DNA from: Massilia aurea | Lineage (GTDB): Bacteria; Pseudomonadota; Gammaproteobacteria; Burkholderiales; Burkholderiaceae_D | Reading direction: 5' to 3' | NCBI RefSeq assembly: GCF_024753205.1 | Contig: NZ_JANUGZ010000001.1 | Location: 1,240,001-1,304,000 of the forward strand | DNA: 64,000 bases | Part shown: piece after piece, positions 52,784 to 61,372 of the stretch | Layout: every line of letters starts with the position of its first letter | How positions within the stretch are numbered: the first letter of the stretch is position 1 | The notes under the pieces: model-generated | The model's input: only the letters and a program-made list of their open reading frames with translations | Told to the model about the DNA's origin: nothing | Databases searched by the model: none | Program-made: the position numbers and the translations under genes

Positions 52784-55700
52784 CTAGAACTTGTAGTTCA
52801 GGCCCATATACGCCACACGGCCGGCGTAGTTGTTGCTGTAGAAGCGCGACTTGGTGTCGTTGCCCAGGTACGAGTGCGACTCTTCCTCGGTGGCGTTCAG
52901 CACCGATGCGGTCAGGCTCAGCTGCGGCGTGAAGTTGTACGACGCGTTCAGGTCGACCTGGCTGTACGGCGCCTCATACACGTTCAAGCCGTTCATCAGG
53001 CCGTTGACCACCAGGCCGCGGCGGTTATACGACGCGCGCAGCATGAGCCGGTCGGTCGAGTAGAACACCGTCACGTTGGCCTGGTTCTTGGCGCTGCCCA
53101 CGAGCGGCGAGGTGCCGATCTCGGTGCCGTCGGCCAGCGTGATCGCGGCCTGGTTGGTCTTGTTGTACGTGTAGTTGACCTGGAAGCCGATGCCGTTGTC
53201 GAACGTGTGCTGGCCGTACAACTCGATGCCTTTCGACACCGCGTTGCGCCCGCCGGCACTGGTCGCGTAGTTCTGCACCGCGATCGCCTCGCCACCGAGG
53301 TTCAGGTTGACGTCACGCACGACCGGCACCGCGAAGTTCTTGACGTTCTTGCGGAAGATGCCTGCGCCGAGCACCGAGCCGCGGTGGAAGTACCACTCCA
53401 GGCCCAGGTCGTACTGCGTGGCCTGGTATGGCTCCAGATCCTTGTTGCTGCCCGAACCGAACCAGCCCTGGCGGTCGCCCCCGCCGATCAGGCGGCGATC
53501 GTTGACGTATTCCTGGCTGTAGTTGCTCAGGGCGCCCGGCGCGCCGATATCGTTGTAGCTCGGGCGTGCCACGACTTTCGAAGCGGCGCCGCGCAGCAGC
53601 AGCGTGTCGGTCAGGTCATACGCAACGTTCAGGCTTGGCAGCACGTCGGTGTAGGTGCGGTCGAGCGAACTGACCACATAGGTCGACACGTGGCCGGTGG
53701 CCGGATTGGTTTCGCTGTCCGGCACGACCGTGAAGCCACTCGTGCAACCCGAGCCGGCAGGCGCGCCAGCGGCTGGCAAGCCACCGGCCAGGCATGGCGC
53801 CGGCGTGCCGTCAGGACCGTCGAAGAAGTAGTCGTTGTAGTAGTCGACCTTGTCGGTCGAATCGGCATGCTGGCGGGTGCGCACGACGCGCACACCCAGG
53901 TTGCCACGCAGGCGGTCGGTCTTGAAATTGCCCTGCAAGTACATCGACGTGATCTTTTCATCCACGTTGTAGATGAAGTTTTCTTCGTTGCGGGTCTGCA
54001 TCTCGCCATACGTCTGGTTCAGGTACGAGATATAGGCTGGATAGTTGATGCCGGGGAAAGCGCTGGCTTTCAGGCCGCCCGTCAGGTTGCCCAGCGATTC
54101 GTCGTACAAAAATTCAGGACGGAACTGGTTGGCCGATGCGTCGCAGCCGTTCTGGTAGCGGCTGTCGTAGTCGGCCGGGTTCGCGCCCTTGCAGACCCAG
54201 TAGTTGTTGCCGGTGCTGCGGCTGGTGCCACCATCGCGGTACTTGGCGCCGAACTGGACAGAGTCCAGCCAGTTGCTGTCGGCGTGCCAGGTCAGGTCGG
54301 CCTGTGCGTAGTTCTGCTCGGTGCTATTGCGGGTCCAGGACGACGAGGTCGAGCCCAGGTCGATCTCGCCGATGCCGTTGCGCAGGTTCTGCATCAGTTC
54401 CGGCGCAAACGTCATCGTTGGCTTGCCGCTCACATCCCACGACGTGGCCGTGTTACCGAGCGACCAGCTGCCGTCGGCATTCTGGCGGCGCGGCTTGATC
54501 GGCATGCCGAATTGCAGTTCCGGGCCGCCCTCGGCCCAGGTGCGGCCAGCCTTGAAGGTGGCGTCGACGGACTCGCCCTTCCATTCGACTTCGAAGTCGG
54601 CCGTCTGCGACAGCGCCTTCTCGCGGCTGTAGCCGCCGGCGATCTGCGGGGTCGGGATCGTGCAATCGTCCGGGCCGAAGCCGCCGGTGTTGGTCAAGCC
54701 GGCAGCGCCAGCCTGCGCGCTGTTGCAGTAGTACGCCTTGCCCGGGCGCGCGCTGTACTGCGCGCCGGTGACGACGGTGCCGCTCGGGTCGAACGTGAGG
54801 CCGTCGAGCAGGCGCCCGCCCGGCCAGTTGCCATCGCCGTCGTAGCGCGCGATATTCCATTCCGGGACCTTCAGCTGGTTCAGCTGCGAATTCTGCTGCA
54901 GGTCGAAGCGGAAGTAGTTGGCCGTCATGTTCAGGTTGCGCAGCGGCTTGAACTGCAGCGTGACCTGCCCGCCCTTGCGCTCGCGCTCGGTGGTGCGCAC
55001 ATCCAGCGCGACCGCGGTCGGCATCGCGAACTTGGTGTAGTACTTGCCCGACTGATCGTAGAAGCCCGACTGGCCCCACCAGAACGAATTGAGTTTCGAT
55101 GGCTGGCCATCGGCGCCCACCGGCGGCTGCGCCTTGTAGTCGTCGGCATACCATTGCCAGTTTTCGGTGCTCGCGCCCATCGTGCGCGTGGTGCGCTTTT
55201 GCTGGGTGTAGCCGACCAGCACGCCGAAGCGGTTGCTCTCGTCGTGCCACGCGTACTGGCCGGAGAACTGCGGGTCAGTCTTCTTGGTGGTATCGGCCCA
55301 GGTGCCTTCGGCGTTGACGAAGCCTGTGCCCGACTTGACGTCGAGCGGCCGGCGCGTGCGCAGGATCACCGTGCCGCCGATGCCGCCTTCGTCGAAGCGC
55401 GCTTCGGACGTCTTGTACAGCTCGGCGCTGGCCAGCATGTTCGACGGCATCAGCATGTAGTTGAACGAGCGCGACGGATCGCCATTCGATTCGGCAGTGG
55501 CGACGTAGTTGCCGTTCAGCTGGGTCAGGGTCAGGTCGGACGACAGGCCGCGCACGCTGACGTTCTTGCCTTCGCCGCCACTGCGGGTGACGACCACACC
55601 TGGCACGCGCTGGAGCGCATCGGCCACGTTCTTGTCCGGGAATTTGCCCACGTCTTCGGCGGTCACCACCTCGACGATGGAATTGGCTTCACGCTTCTGG

Positions 55701-55990
55701 TCGAGGCTTTTCTCGATGGAGTAGCGGAAGCCCGTCACCACCACCGTCGACGGGCTGGCAGCGGCAGGCTGGTCGGCGGACGGCGCCTCGGTGGCTGCAG
55801 TTGCAACTGCGGTTGCGGCCGGGACCGTTTGGGTTGCGCCTGGCTGTGCGGCCGGCGGCTGGGCCGGCTGGTCGGCCGGCATGGTCTGGGCGTGAACGGT
55901 CGACAGCGACAGCAGCGCGAGGCTGACGGCCATGGCGATGGGCGTGACGCTGCAGCGCTGCCGTGAAGCGCGGTGGGTGTGTGAATGCAT
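52784..55990 (-). CDS. TonB-dependent receptor for mannosides
   Basis: A 1068-residue outer-membrane receptor. The signal peptide ends LLSLSTVHA. A proline/alanine-rich spacer leads to the plug domain (TVVVTGFRYSIEKSLDQKREANS, then DVGKFPDKNVADALQRVPGV and GLSSDLTLTQLNG), typical of carbohydrate-type receptors. The 22-strand barrel ends with the aromatic signature VAYMGLNYKF. It would import mannan- or glycan-derived oligosaccharides, energised by TonB-ExbBD encoded elsewhere. Its promoter carries two copies of the locus operator. Confidence 0.94.
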   Translation of the reverse strand: MHSHTHRASRQRCSVTPIAMAVSLALLSLSTVHAQTMPADQPAQPPAAQPGATQTVPAATAVATAATEAPSADQPAAASPSTVVVTGFRYSIEKSLDQKREANSIVEVVTAEDVGKFPDKNVADALQRVPGVVVTRSGGEGKNVSVRGLSSDLTLTQLNGNYVATAESNGDPSRSFNYMLMPSNMLASAELYKTSEARFDEGGIGGTVILRTRRPLDVKSGTGFVNAEGTWADTTKKTDPQFSGQYAWHDESNRFGVLVGYTQQKRTTRTMGASTENWQWYADDYKAQPPVGADGQPSKLNSFWWGQSGFYDQSGKYYTKFAMPTAVALDVRTTERERKGGQVTLQFKPLRNLNMTANYFRFDLQQNSQLNQLKVPEWNIARYDGDGNWPGGRLLDGLTFDPSGTVVTGAQYSARPGKAYYCNSAQAGAAGLTNTGGFGPDDCTIPTPQIAGGYSREKALSQTADFEVEWKGESVDATFKAGRTWAEGGPELQFGMPIKPRRQNADGSWSLGNTATSWDVSGKPTMTFAPELMQNLRNGIGEIDLGSTSSSWTRNSTEQNYAQADLTWHADSNWLDSVQFGAKYRDGGTSRSTGNNYWVCKGANPADYDSRYQNGCDASANQFRPEFLYDESLGNLTGGLKASAFPGINYPAYISYLNQTYGEMQTRNEENFIYNVDEKITSMYLQGNFKTDRLRGNLGVRVVRTRQHADSTDKVDYYNDYFFDGPDGTPAPCLAGGLPAAGAPAGSGCTSGFTVVPDSETNPATGHVSTYVVSSLDRTYTDVLPSLNVAYDLTDTLLLRGAASKVVARPSYNDIGAPGALSNYSQEYVNDRRLIGGGDRQGWFGSGSNKDLEPYQATQYDLGLEWYFHRGSVLGAGIFRKNVKNFAVPVVRDVNLNLGGEAIAVQNYATSAGGRNAVSKGIELYGQHTFDNGIGFQVNYTYNKTNQAAITLADGTEIGTSPLVGSAKNQANVTVFYSTDRLMLRASYNRRGLVVNGLMNGLNVYEAPYSQVDLNASYNFTPQLSLTASVLNATEEESHSYLGNDTKSRFYSNNYAGRVAYMGLNYKF

Positions 55991-56150
55991 GTGTGTCTCC
56001 TGGTCGTGCCCTGTATGGGCTATCTTTTATGGCGGCAGCTGGTTTCGGCGGCCGTCAACCGGCAGCCTTTGCGCATCGCAACGTGAAGCGTCCCGATGTC
56101 ATCGCCAGCGCGACACGTTCTCAAGGTGTCGCCTGCCAGCCTGTCGCAGA

Positions 56151-56159
56151 TTTACTAAA
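56151..56159. promoter_or_regulatory. LacI-type operator, downstream site of the receptor promoter
   Basis: TTTACTAAA is the reverse complement of TTTAGTAAA and lies about 50 bases downstream of the predicted start of the TonB receptor transcript. Confidence 0.65.
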
Positions 56160-56212
56160 CGGCGGGCATCTCGTCTGCATATCGCAGGGGTCGTGCAAAC
56201 CGGTACCGCAAA

Positions 56213-56240
56213 TTTATACAAGTAGTGTGTGAAGCCTCAA
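56213..56240 (-). promoter_or_regulatory. Promoter of the TonB receptor gene
   Basis: On the minus strand, -35 TTGAGG (56240-56235), a 16-base spacer and -10 TATAAA (56218-56213). Transcription would begin near 56206, leaving a leader of about 215 bases that includes the downstream operator. Confidence 0.65.
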
Positions 56241-56272
56241 CAAACTTTGGCGGTTTGCGTGAAGTTTAGTGC

Positions 56273-56285
56273 CGTTTAGTAAACG
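56273..56285. promoter_or_regulatory. LacI-type operator, upstream site of the receptor promoter
   Basis: CGTTTAGTAAACG is a perfect 13-base palindrome around a central G, 33 bases upstream of the -35 box. A partial copy, GTTTAGT, precedes it at 56264. Centre-to-centre distance to the site at 56151 is about 124 bases, close to 12 helical turns. Confidence 0.75.
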
Positions 56286-56403
56286 ACGAGTGCACAATTT
56301 GCTTCCAGGAATTTTTCATGGCGTGCACACGCCCTCGGGCATCTCCATGATTTCTCCACATTGTGGGCGCAGGATGTGTTTCATGCCCACCAAGGAGAAC
56401 ACC

Positions 56404-56796
56404 ATGAACCGCATCATCCGATCCAGCCTGGCCCTCGGCCTTGCCATCACCCTGCCGCTGTCGGCCAGCCTGGCGCACGCCGCCGAACAACCCGACTGCC
56501 GTGGCGCCAGCAGCAAATGCGCGCCGCCACCACCGCCGCCGCCTGCGCCACCGGCACCGCCAGTGGGTGCAATGGCACCAGTGGCGCCGCCGGCACCGCC
56601 GCTTGGCGCGCCGCCGCCGCCACCACCACCAGCACGGGGTGCTCGCGCCCTGAAGGACATGCCGGTACCACCAGCGCCACCGGCGCATGCCAAACGGATC
56701 GCACCGCCGCCGCCACCACCGCCAGTCGCCGGGATGCCCGACGCTCCGGCGCCCACACCGGCTGATGGACCTGCCGTCAAACCGGTAGCAAGGTAA
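56404..56796 (+). CDS. Exported proline-rich low-complexity protein
   Basis: A 130-residue protein with a signal peptide (RSSLALGLAITLPLSASLAHAA) and a short CRGASSKC segment that could form a disulfide. It then carries four polyproline blocks separated by alanine- and valine-rich spacers. AAGGAG at six bases before the ATG at 56404 supports translation. I recognise no family. It stands alone between the TonB receptor and the SulP gene, and could be a secreted or envelope-attached extended protein. Confidence 0.75.
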   Translation: MNRIIRSSLALGLAITLPLSASLAHAAEQPDCRGASSKCAPPPPPPPAPPAPPVGAMAPVAPPAPPLGAPPPPPPPARGARALKDMPVPPAPPAHAKRIAPPPPPPPVAGMPDAPAPTPADGPAVKPVAR

Positions 56797-57139
56797 CCGG
56801 ACGCACCGCAGCATGCGACTTGACCGATGTTATGTTGCGGTGCAAAATAGCTGGCTATGACCGTATTGTCCCTCCCCGCCACCCAGCTCCGCCGCGCCCA
56901 ACGTGCTCACAGCACGCGTCGCGTTATGCGGCTGGCCGCGGCATCCTTCCCGGGATGCGGACTGCCACGTGGTTATTTCTGCTCAGTAACACCCCCGTAA
57001 TACCCCTTCCCCCATTGCACGACCATGCACCGCCGTCATCACGACGCCGGTGCGTTGTCGTTCGTCTTGCTGCGCCCTGCTTCGTGCATGGCGCTCCCAT
57101 TTCTTGCACTCGGCTGTTACAGCCCGGGAAGGTATCCTC
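56797..57139 (+). other. Intergenic region with a possible promoter for the SulP gene
   Basis: About 340 bases without a convincing gene. On the plus strand TTGACC (56820-56825) and CAAAAT (56843-56848) are separated by 17 bases and could be a promoter; the leader to the SulP gene would be about 285 bases. Several short frames here are in GC-rich sequence and lack ribosome-binding sites. Confidence 0.35.
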
Positions 57140-58630
57140 ATGGTATTTCAACACATCCGCCACGACTGGTTCTCCAACGTCCGTGGCGACCTGCTTGCAG
57201 GTATCGTCGTCGCTCTCGCCCTCATCCCCGAGGCCATCGCGTTTTCCATCATTGCCGGCGTCGACCCGAAGGTCGGCCTGTATGCGTCGTTCTCGATCGC
57301 GACACTGATCGCCTTTTTCGGCGGGCGGCCGGGCATGATTTCCGCTGCCACCGGCGCCATGGCGCTGATCATGGTCTCGCTCGTCAAGGAGCACGGCCTC
57401 GATTACCTGCTGGCCGCCACCATCCTGACCGGCGTGCTGCAGATCATCGCCGGCTGGATCAAGCTCGGCCGGCTGATGCGCTTCGTCTCGCGCTCGGTGA
57501 TCACGGGCTTCGTCAACGCCCTGGCGATCCTGATTTTCCTCGCGCAGTTACCTGAACTGACGAACGTCACGTGGCACGTGTACGCTGTCACCGCGGCCGC
57601 GCTGGCCATCATCTACGGCTTGCCGTACCTGACGCGCGCCGTGCCGTCGCCGCTGGTCGCGATTGTCGTGATGACCGGCGCGTCCATCGCGCTGGGCCTG
57701 GACATCCGCACCGTCGGCGACATGGGCGAGCTGCCGGACAGCCTGCCGTCGTTCCTGATCCCGAACGTGCCGTTCAATCTCGAGACCCTGCAGATCATCT
57801 TGCCGTACTCGGCCACGCTGATGCTCGTGGGCCTGCTCGAATCGCTGATGACCGCCACGATCGTCGACGACCTGACCGATACCCGCAGCGACAAGAACCG
57901 TGAATGTGTCGGCCAGGGCATCGCCAACATTGCCACCGGCTTCATCGGCGGCATGGCCGGCTGCGCGATGATTGGCCAATCGGTGATCAACATCAAGTCT
58001 GGCGGACGCACCCGCCTGTCGACACTGATGGCGGGCGTCGTGCTGCTGCTCATGGTCGTGTTCCTGGGCGACTGGGTGCGCCAGATCCCGATGGCGGCGC
58101 TGGTCGCCGTGATGATCATGGTGGCCATTGGCACGTTCAGCTGGAGTTCGATCAGCAACCTGCGCGCGCATCCGACCAGCTCCAGCATCGTCATGCTCGC
58201 CACCGTCGTCGTCACCGTGGCCACGCACGACCTGGCCAAGGGCGTGCTGGCCGGCGTGCTGCTGTCGGGCGTGTTCTTTGCGCAGAAGGTCAGCCGGATG
58301 CTCGGCGTCACCTCGCGCGTCGAGGCTGACAAGGACGGCGGCGAAGTCCGCCACTACCTGGTCAGTGGCCATGTGTTCTTCGTGTCGTCCGACCAGCTCG
58401 TCCATGCGTTCGACTACAGCCCGACGCGCGCGACCGTGCACATCGACCTGAGCGATGCGCATTTCTGGGACATCACCGCCATCGGCGCGCTCGACAAGGT
58501 CGTGCTGAAACTGCGCCGGGCCGGTGCGCAGGTGATCGTGCATGGCTTGAACGAGGCCAGCGCCACCTTGATGACCCGGTTTGCCATCCACGACAAGGAC
58601 GGCGCTGAAGACATGCTGGCCGGGCACTAA
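57140..58630 (+). CDS. SulP family inorganic anion transporter with STAS domain
   Basis: A 496-residue membrane transporter of the SLC26/SulP family. The N-terminal membrane part has the signature [35 protein letters not shown], in the position used for anion binding. The cytoplasmic C-terminus is a STAS domain ([30 protein letters not shown]). Substrates in the family include sulfate, bicarbonate and dicarboxylates; none is indicated here. The ATG at 57140 has a GGAAGG ribosome-binding site; the frame is open 30 codons further upstream but without family similarity. Confidence 0.92.
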   Translation: MVFQHIRHDWFSNVRGDLLAGIVVALALIPEAIAFSIIAGVDPKVGLYASFSIATLIAFFGGRPGMISAATGAMALIMVSLVKEHGLDYLLAATILTGVLQIIAGWIKLGRLMRFVSRSVITGFVNALAILIFLAQLPELTNVTWHVYAVTAAALAIIYGLPYLTRAVPSPLVAIVVMTGASIALGLDIRTVGDMGELPDSLPSFLIPNVPFNLETLQIILPYSATLMLVGLLESLMTATIVDDLTDTRSDKNRECVGQGIANIATGFIGGMAGCAMIGQSVINIKSGGRTRLSTLMAGVVLLLMVVFLGDWVRQIPMAALVAVMIMVAIGTFSWSSISNLRAHPTSSSIVMLATVVVTVATHDLAKGVLAGVLLSGVFFAQKVSRMLGVTSRVEADKDGGEVRHYLVSGHVFFVSSDQLVHAFDYSPTRATVHIDLSDAHFWDITAIGALDKVVLKLRRAGAQVIVHGLNEASATLMTRFAIHDKDGAEDMLAGH

Positions 58631-58710
58631 TCGGCGTGTGGCGCAGACGGGCGTCATGATGTTGGCAGATTGATTACAATCAGCGCCTATTTCATGCCTC
58701 TGGAGGCGCC

Positions 58711-59175
58711 ATGTTCGACTTCGATCTACCCTGGTGGGAGCTGATCGCGCGCGGCGCGATCGTCTACTGCGCCCTGCTCGCCATGATGCGCATTGCAGGC
58801 CGCCGTACGGTCGGGCAATTCACGCCGTTCGACCTGCTGGTGGTAATGCTGCTGTCCGAATCCGTGTCCAATTCGATGACCGGTGGCGACGAATCACTGC
58901 TCGGCGGGCTGGTCATCGCTGCGACGCTCGTGGCGCTGACCGTGCTGATTGCTTTCCTGACATCGCGCAGCCGCAAGTTCGAGGCGTTCGTCGAGGGCAG
59001 TCCCGTATTGATTGGCCGCGATGGCGTGTTCTTCAAGGATGTGATGAAAAGTTGCCGTTTGTCGCAGGACGATGTCGAAGAAGCGCTGCGCGGCGCCGAC
59101 TGCCCGCGTCCGAAGATGAAGTGCGCGTTCCTCGAGGTAAACGGCTCCATCAGTATCATGCAGAATCCGCAGTAG
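58711..59175 (+). CDS. DUF421 (YetF-like) membrane protein
   Basis: A 154-residue protein with three hydrophobic helices followed by a cytoplasmic DUF421 domain (MRIAGRRTVGQFTPFDLLVVMLLSE, then VEGSPVLIGRDG and SQDDVEEALRGADCP). Function is unknown. GGAGG lies seven bases before the ATG. It ends one base before the convergent gluQRS stop codon. Confidence 0.88.
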   Translation: MFDFDLPWWELIARGAIVYCALLAMMRIAGRRTVGQFTPFDLLVVMLLSESVSNSMTGGDESLLGGLVIAATLVALTVLIAFLTSRSRKFEAFVEGSPVLIGRDGVFFKDVMKSCRLSQDDVEEALRGADCPRPKMKCAFLEVNGSISIMQNPQ

Positions 59176-59176
59176 A

Positions 59177-60079
59177 TCAGCTTTCTGCGGCGCGCTCCGC
59201 CAGCAGCTGCCCCCAGGCGGGAATCGCGGCGCGCCAGAATGCCTCGATCGAATCTGGCGCTGGCCCGTCGAGCACAAGCCCCAGAAACGCCGCAGTCTCC
59301 ATCAGCACGCTGATTGCGGCAGGCGCATCGCCTGCCGTGACGGCAAGTGCGCCCGTCTGCTTCGACAATTTTTCCCCATTACTGTTGCGAACCACCGGCA
59401 CGTGCAGGTAGCGCGGCGTCGGTGCACCGAGCAGCCGCTGCAGATGGATCTGGCGTGGCGTCGAGTCGAGCAGATCTGCGCCGCGCACGATGTCGGTCAC
59501 GCCCTGCTCGATATCATCCACCACGACGGCCAGTTGATAGGCCCAGAAACCGTCCGCGCGTTTCAGCACGAAGTCGCCGGCATCACGGGCCAGATGCTGC
59601 GTGACGGAGCCGGCAAAACGGTCAACAAAGGTGATGGTATCCTCGCCCGCCACCGGCACGCGTACGCGCAGGCTGCGCATCGTGCGGCCCGGGCCGAGGC
59701 CATGGCGGCAGGTGCCGGGATAGATGGCGCTGCCGTCAGGCGCCACGCCGATGCGTGAATCGGCGATTTCGCGCCGGTTGCAGCCGCACGGATACGTATC
59801 GTGCCCGATGCGCGCGGCAGCGGCTTCATACAAATGTTTGCGCCGGCTTTGCCAGACGATCTCGCCATCGTGCGCCATCCCCAGCGCGGCCAGCAATTGC
59901 AGGATGCCTTCGGCCGCGCCAGGCACGCTGCGGCCTTCGTCGATGTCTTCGATGCGGATCAGCCAGGTGCCCCTGTGCCATCGCGCATCGAGGTAGCTGG
60001 CCATGGCCGCGACCAGCGAACCGGCATGCAGCGGCCCGGAAGGCGACGGCGCAAAGCGGCCGATGTAAGGATTGCTCAC
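59177..60079 (-). CDS. gluQRS: Glutamyl-queuosine tRNA(Asp) synthetase
   Basis: GluQ-RS attaches glutamate to queuosine 34 of tRNA-Asp. The 300-residue protein is a GluRS-like catalytic core without an anticodon-binding domain. The HIGH-type motif is GRFAPSPSGPLHAGSLVAAM, the zinc site is CGCNRREI with PGTCRHG, and the KMSKS-type motif is GEKLSKQTGALAV. I chose the GTG at 60079, where the sequence VSNPYIGRFAPSPSG begins; the frame upstream lies within the preceding NTF2-like gene. Confidence 0.93.
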   Translation of the reverse strand: MSNPYIGRFAPSPSGPLHAGSLVAAMASYLDARWHRGTWLIRIEDIDEGRSVPGAAEGILQLLAALGMAHDGEIVWQSRRKHLYEAAAARIGHDTYPCGCNRREIADSRIGVAPDGSAIYPGTCRHGLGPGRTMRSLRVRVPVAGEDTITFVDRFAGSVTQHLARDAGDFVLKRADGFWAYQLAVVVDDIEQGVTDIVRGADLLDSTPRQIHLQRLLGAPTPRYLHVPVVRNSNGEKLSKQTGALAVTAGDAPAAISVLMETAAFLGLVLDGPAPDSIEAFWRAAIPAWGQLLAERAAES

Positions 60080-60089
60080 TGCCGGCTGC

Positions 60090-60593
60090 TTATTTCTTCG
60101 GTTGCTTTTCGTGTCCAGCGATAATGCCGGCGACCTGGCCGTTGACGGCATTGGGCACTGCCATCGAGAGCTGGTAGTGGACAATCTCGAAGCCCGACTT
60201 GGTCTTGCGCAGCACGCCACTGGCCATCGCCGGCCCCATGTTCTTCGTATCGAGCAGCTCGTCGAACCAGATCAGCGATTTGTCAGCCGACGCATAGACA
60301 TTGCGGCGCGTGGCCTTGAAGGTCCAGGCCGACTTGGCATCAAAATATTTCTTCGCCCACGCCTTGAAGGCGTCGCGCGTCCACAGCTCGGTGCGGTCGG
60401 TGCCGATATACACGCCATCCCTGGCGATCTTGTCGAAGTACGCCGTGCGTGCGTTGGCGGCATCATCGTGCCAGCCGTCGACGAAGGCGTTGACTTCGCG
60501 CGTGAGGGTGGGATCGGTGGCGGCGTGCGCGGCGCCGCCCAGGCCCAGCGACAAGGAAAGGCACAGGAAGCAGGCGGCGAAAAAGCGTTGCAT
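60090..60593 (-). CDS. Exported SnoaL/NTF2-like protein
   Basis: A 167-residue protein with a signal peptide (MQRFFAACFLCLSLSLGLGGAAHA) and a SnoaL/NTF2-like domain (VNAFVDGWHDDAANARTAYFDKIARDGVYIGTD, then SGVLRKTKSGFEIVHYQLS). It resembles a family of periplasmic DUF4440 proteins with unknown function. It lies 10 bases upstream of gluQRS and may be co-transcribed with it. Confidence 0.83.
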   Translation of the reverse strand: MQRFFAACFLCLSLSLGLGGAAHAATDPTLTREVNAFVDGWHDDAANARTAYFDKIARDGVYIGTDRTELWTRDAFKAWAKKYFDAKSAWTFKATRRNVYASADKSLIWFDELLDTKNMGPAMASGVLRKTKSGFEIVHYQLSMAVPNAVNGQVAGIIAGHEKQPKK

Positions 60594-60657
60594 GGTGGTT
60601 CCCTCGATGACGATCATGAGGAAAACATTCTACACATGCACGCGACAGGCCGTGGCA

Positions 60658-61053
60658 CTACCGCTTCGCCGGTTCGGGTTGATGCTCGATGCCGAGCACC
60701 GTGGCCTCATGCGGGCCGTCCGGCTGCTGCCACGACATCCGCCCGCCCACGCGAACACCCAGGAGCGCCATGCCGGCCGGCGTGAGCACCGATAAGCGTT
60801 CGGCGGTGTCCTGCATATCGTTGGGGTAACTCAGCGTCATCGTTTCTTCTTCGCTGGCGCCGGCCACACGAAAGCGCACGCGCGAATTCATGGTCACGAC
60901 ATCGAGCGGCATCTCCCACGGCTCGACCAGTTGCGCATGTTCGAGTTCACCCAGCAGCGCGTCGCGCGCCCTGGCCTGCGCTGGCGAAAGCCGGTCGAGT
61001 ACACGCTCGAGGCGCTCGAGGTCCAGCCACGAAACAACCATTGAATCACTCAT
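60658..61053 (-). CDS. rnk: Rnk-like nucleoside diphosphate kinase regulator
   Basis: A 131-residue protein with the GreA/GreB C-terminal fold (PLDVVTMNSRVRFRV, then MTLSYPNDMQDTAERLSVLTPAGMALLGVRVGG) preceded by a short coiled coil, as in Rnk. Rnk-type proteins bind RNA polymerase and influence nucleotide pools. The ATG at 61053 has a GGAG ribosome-binding site and gives the normal length; the frame extends to 61197 without similarity. Confidence 0.88.
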   Translation of the reverse strand: MSDSMVVSWLDLERLERVLDRLSPAQARARDALLGELEHAQLVEPWEMPLDVVTMNSRVRFRVAGASEEETMTLSYPNDMQDTAERLSVLTPAGMALLGVRVGGRMSWQQPDGPHEATVLGIEHQPEPAKR

Positions 61054-61326
61054 TTCAGTCTCCAGGATCAGCATTGAAAGAGCCGGCTTGCCGCTACGAT
61101 GGCGGCGCCTGGCTGCGGCGTTACGAACTGATGCCGCAAGCCGCTCGGCCATGGGCTGCGCGGAGTAATCCCAGCCGCGCCAGCGTGCGTGCACCAAGGG
61201 ATTCGCCTGATCGGGAAAACGTGTGATGTTTCATAGTGGCAATTTATACTGATGAGCTCAGTATAGACCTCTTCAGCAGCAACGCCAGGGGTCGGCCAAC
61301 GAATATTTTCGCTGCATGTGCCCATG

Positions 61327-61354
61327 AAAAAAGCGGGCCGCAGCCCGCTTTTTT
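61327..61354 (-). terminator. Intrinsic terminator of gltA
   Basis: AAAAAAGCGGGC-CGCA-GCCCGCTTTTTT forms a 12-bp stem with flanking A and T runs, 19 bases after the gltA stop codon on the minus strand. It may work in both directions. Confidence 0.92.
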
Positions 61355-61372
61355 AGCAATCGAACGGGCGAA

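Noticed and set aside
52874-55966. 1030-codon open frame antisense to the TonB receptor gene
   Set aside because: Same cause: third-position GC bias keeps the opposite strand open. The receptor reading has signal peptide, plug and barrel signature.
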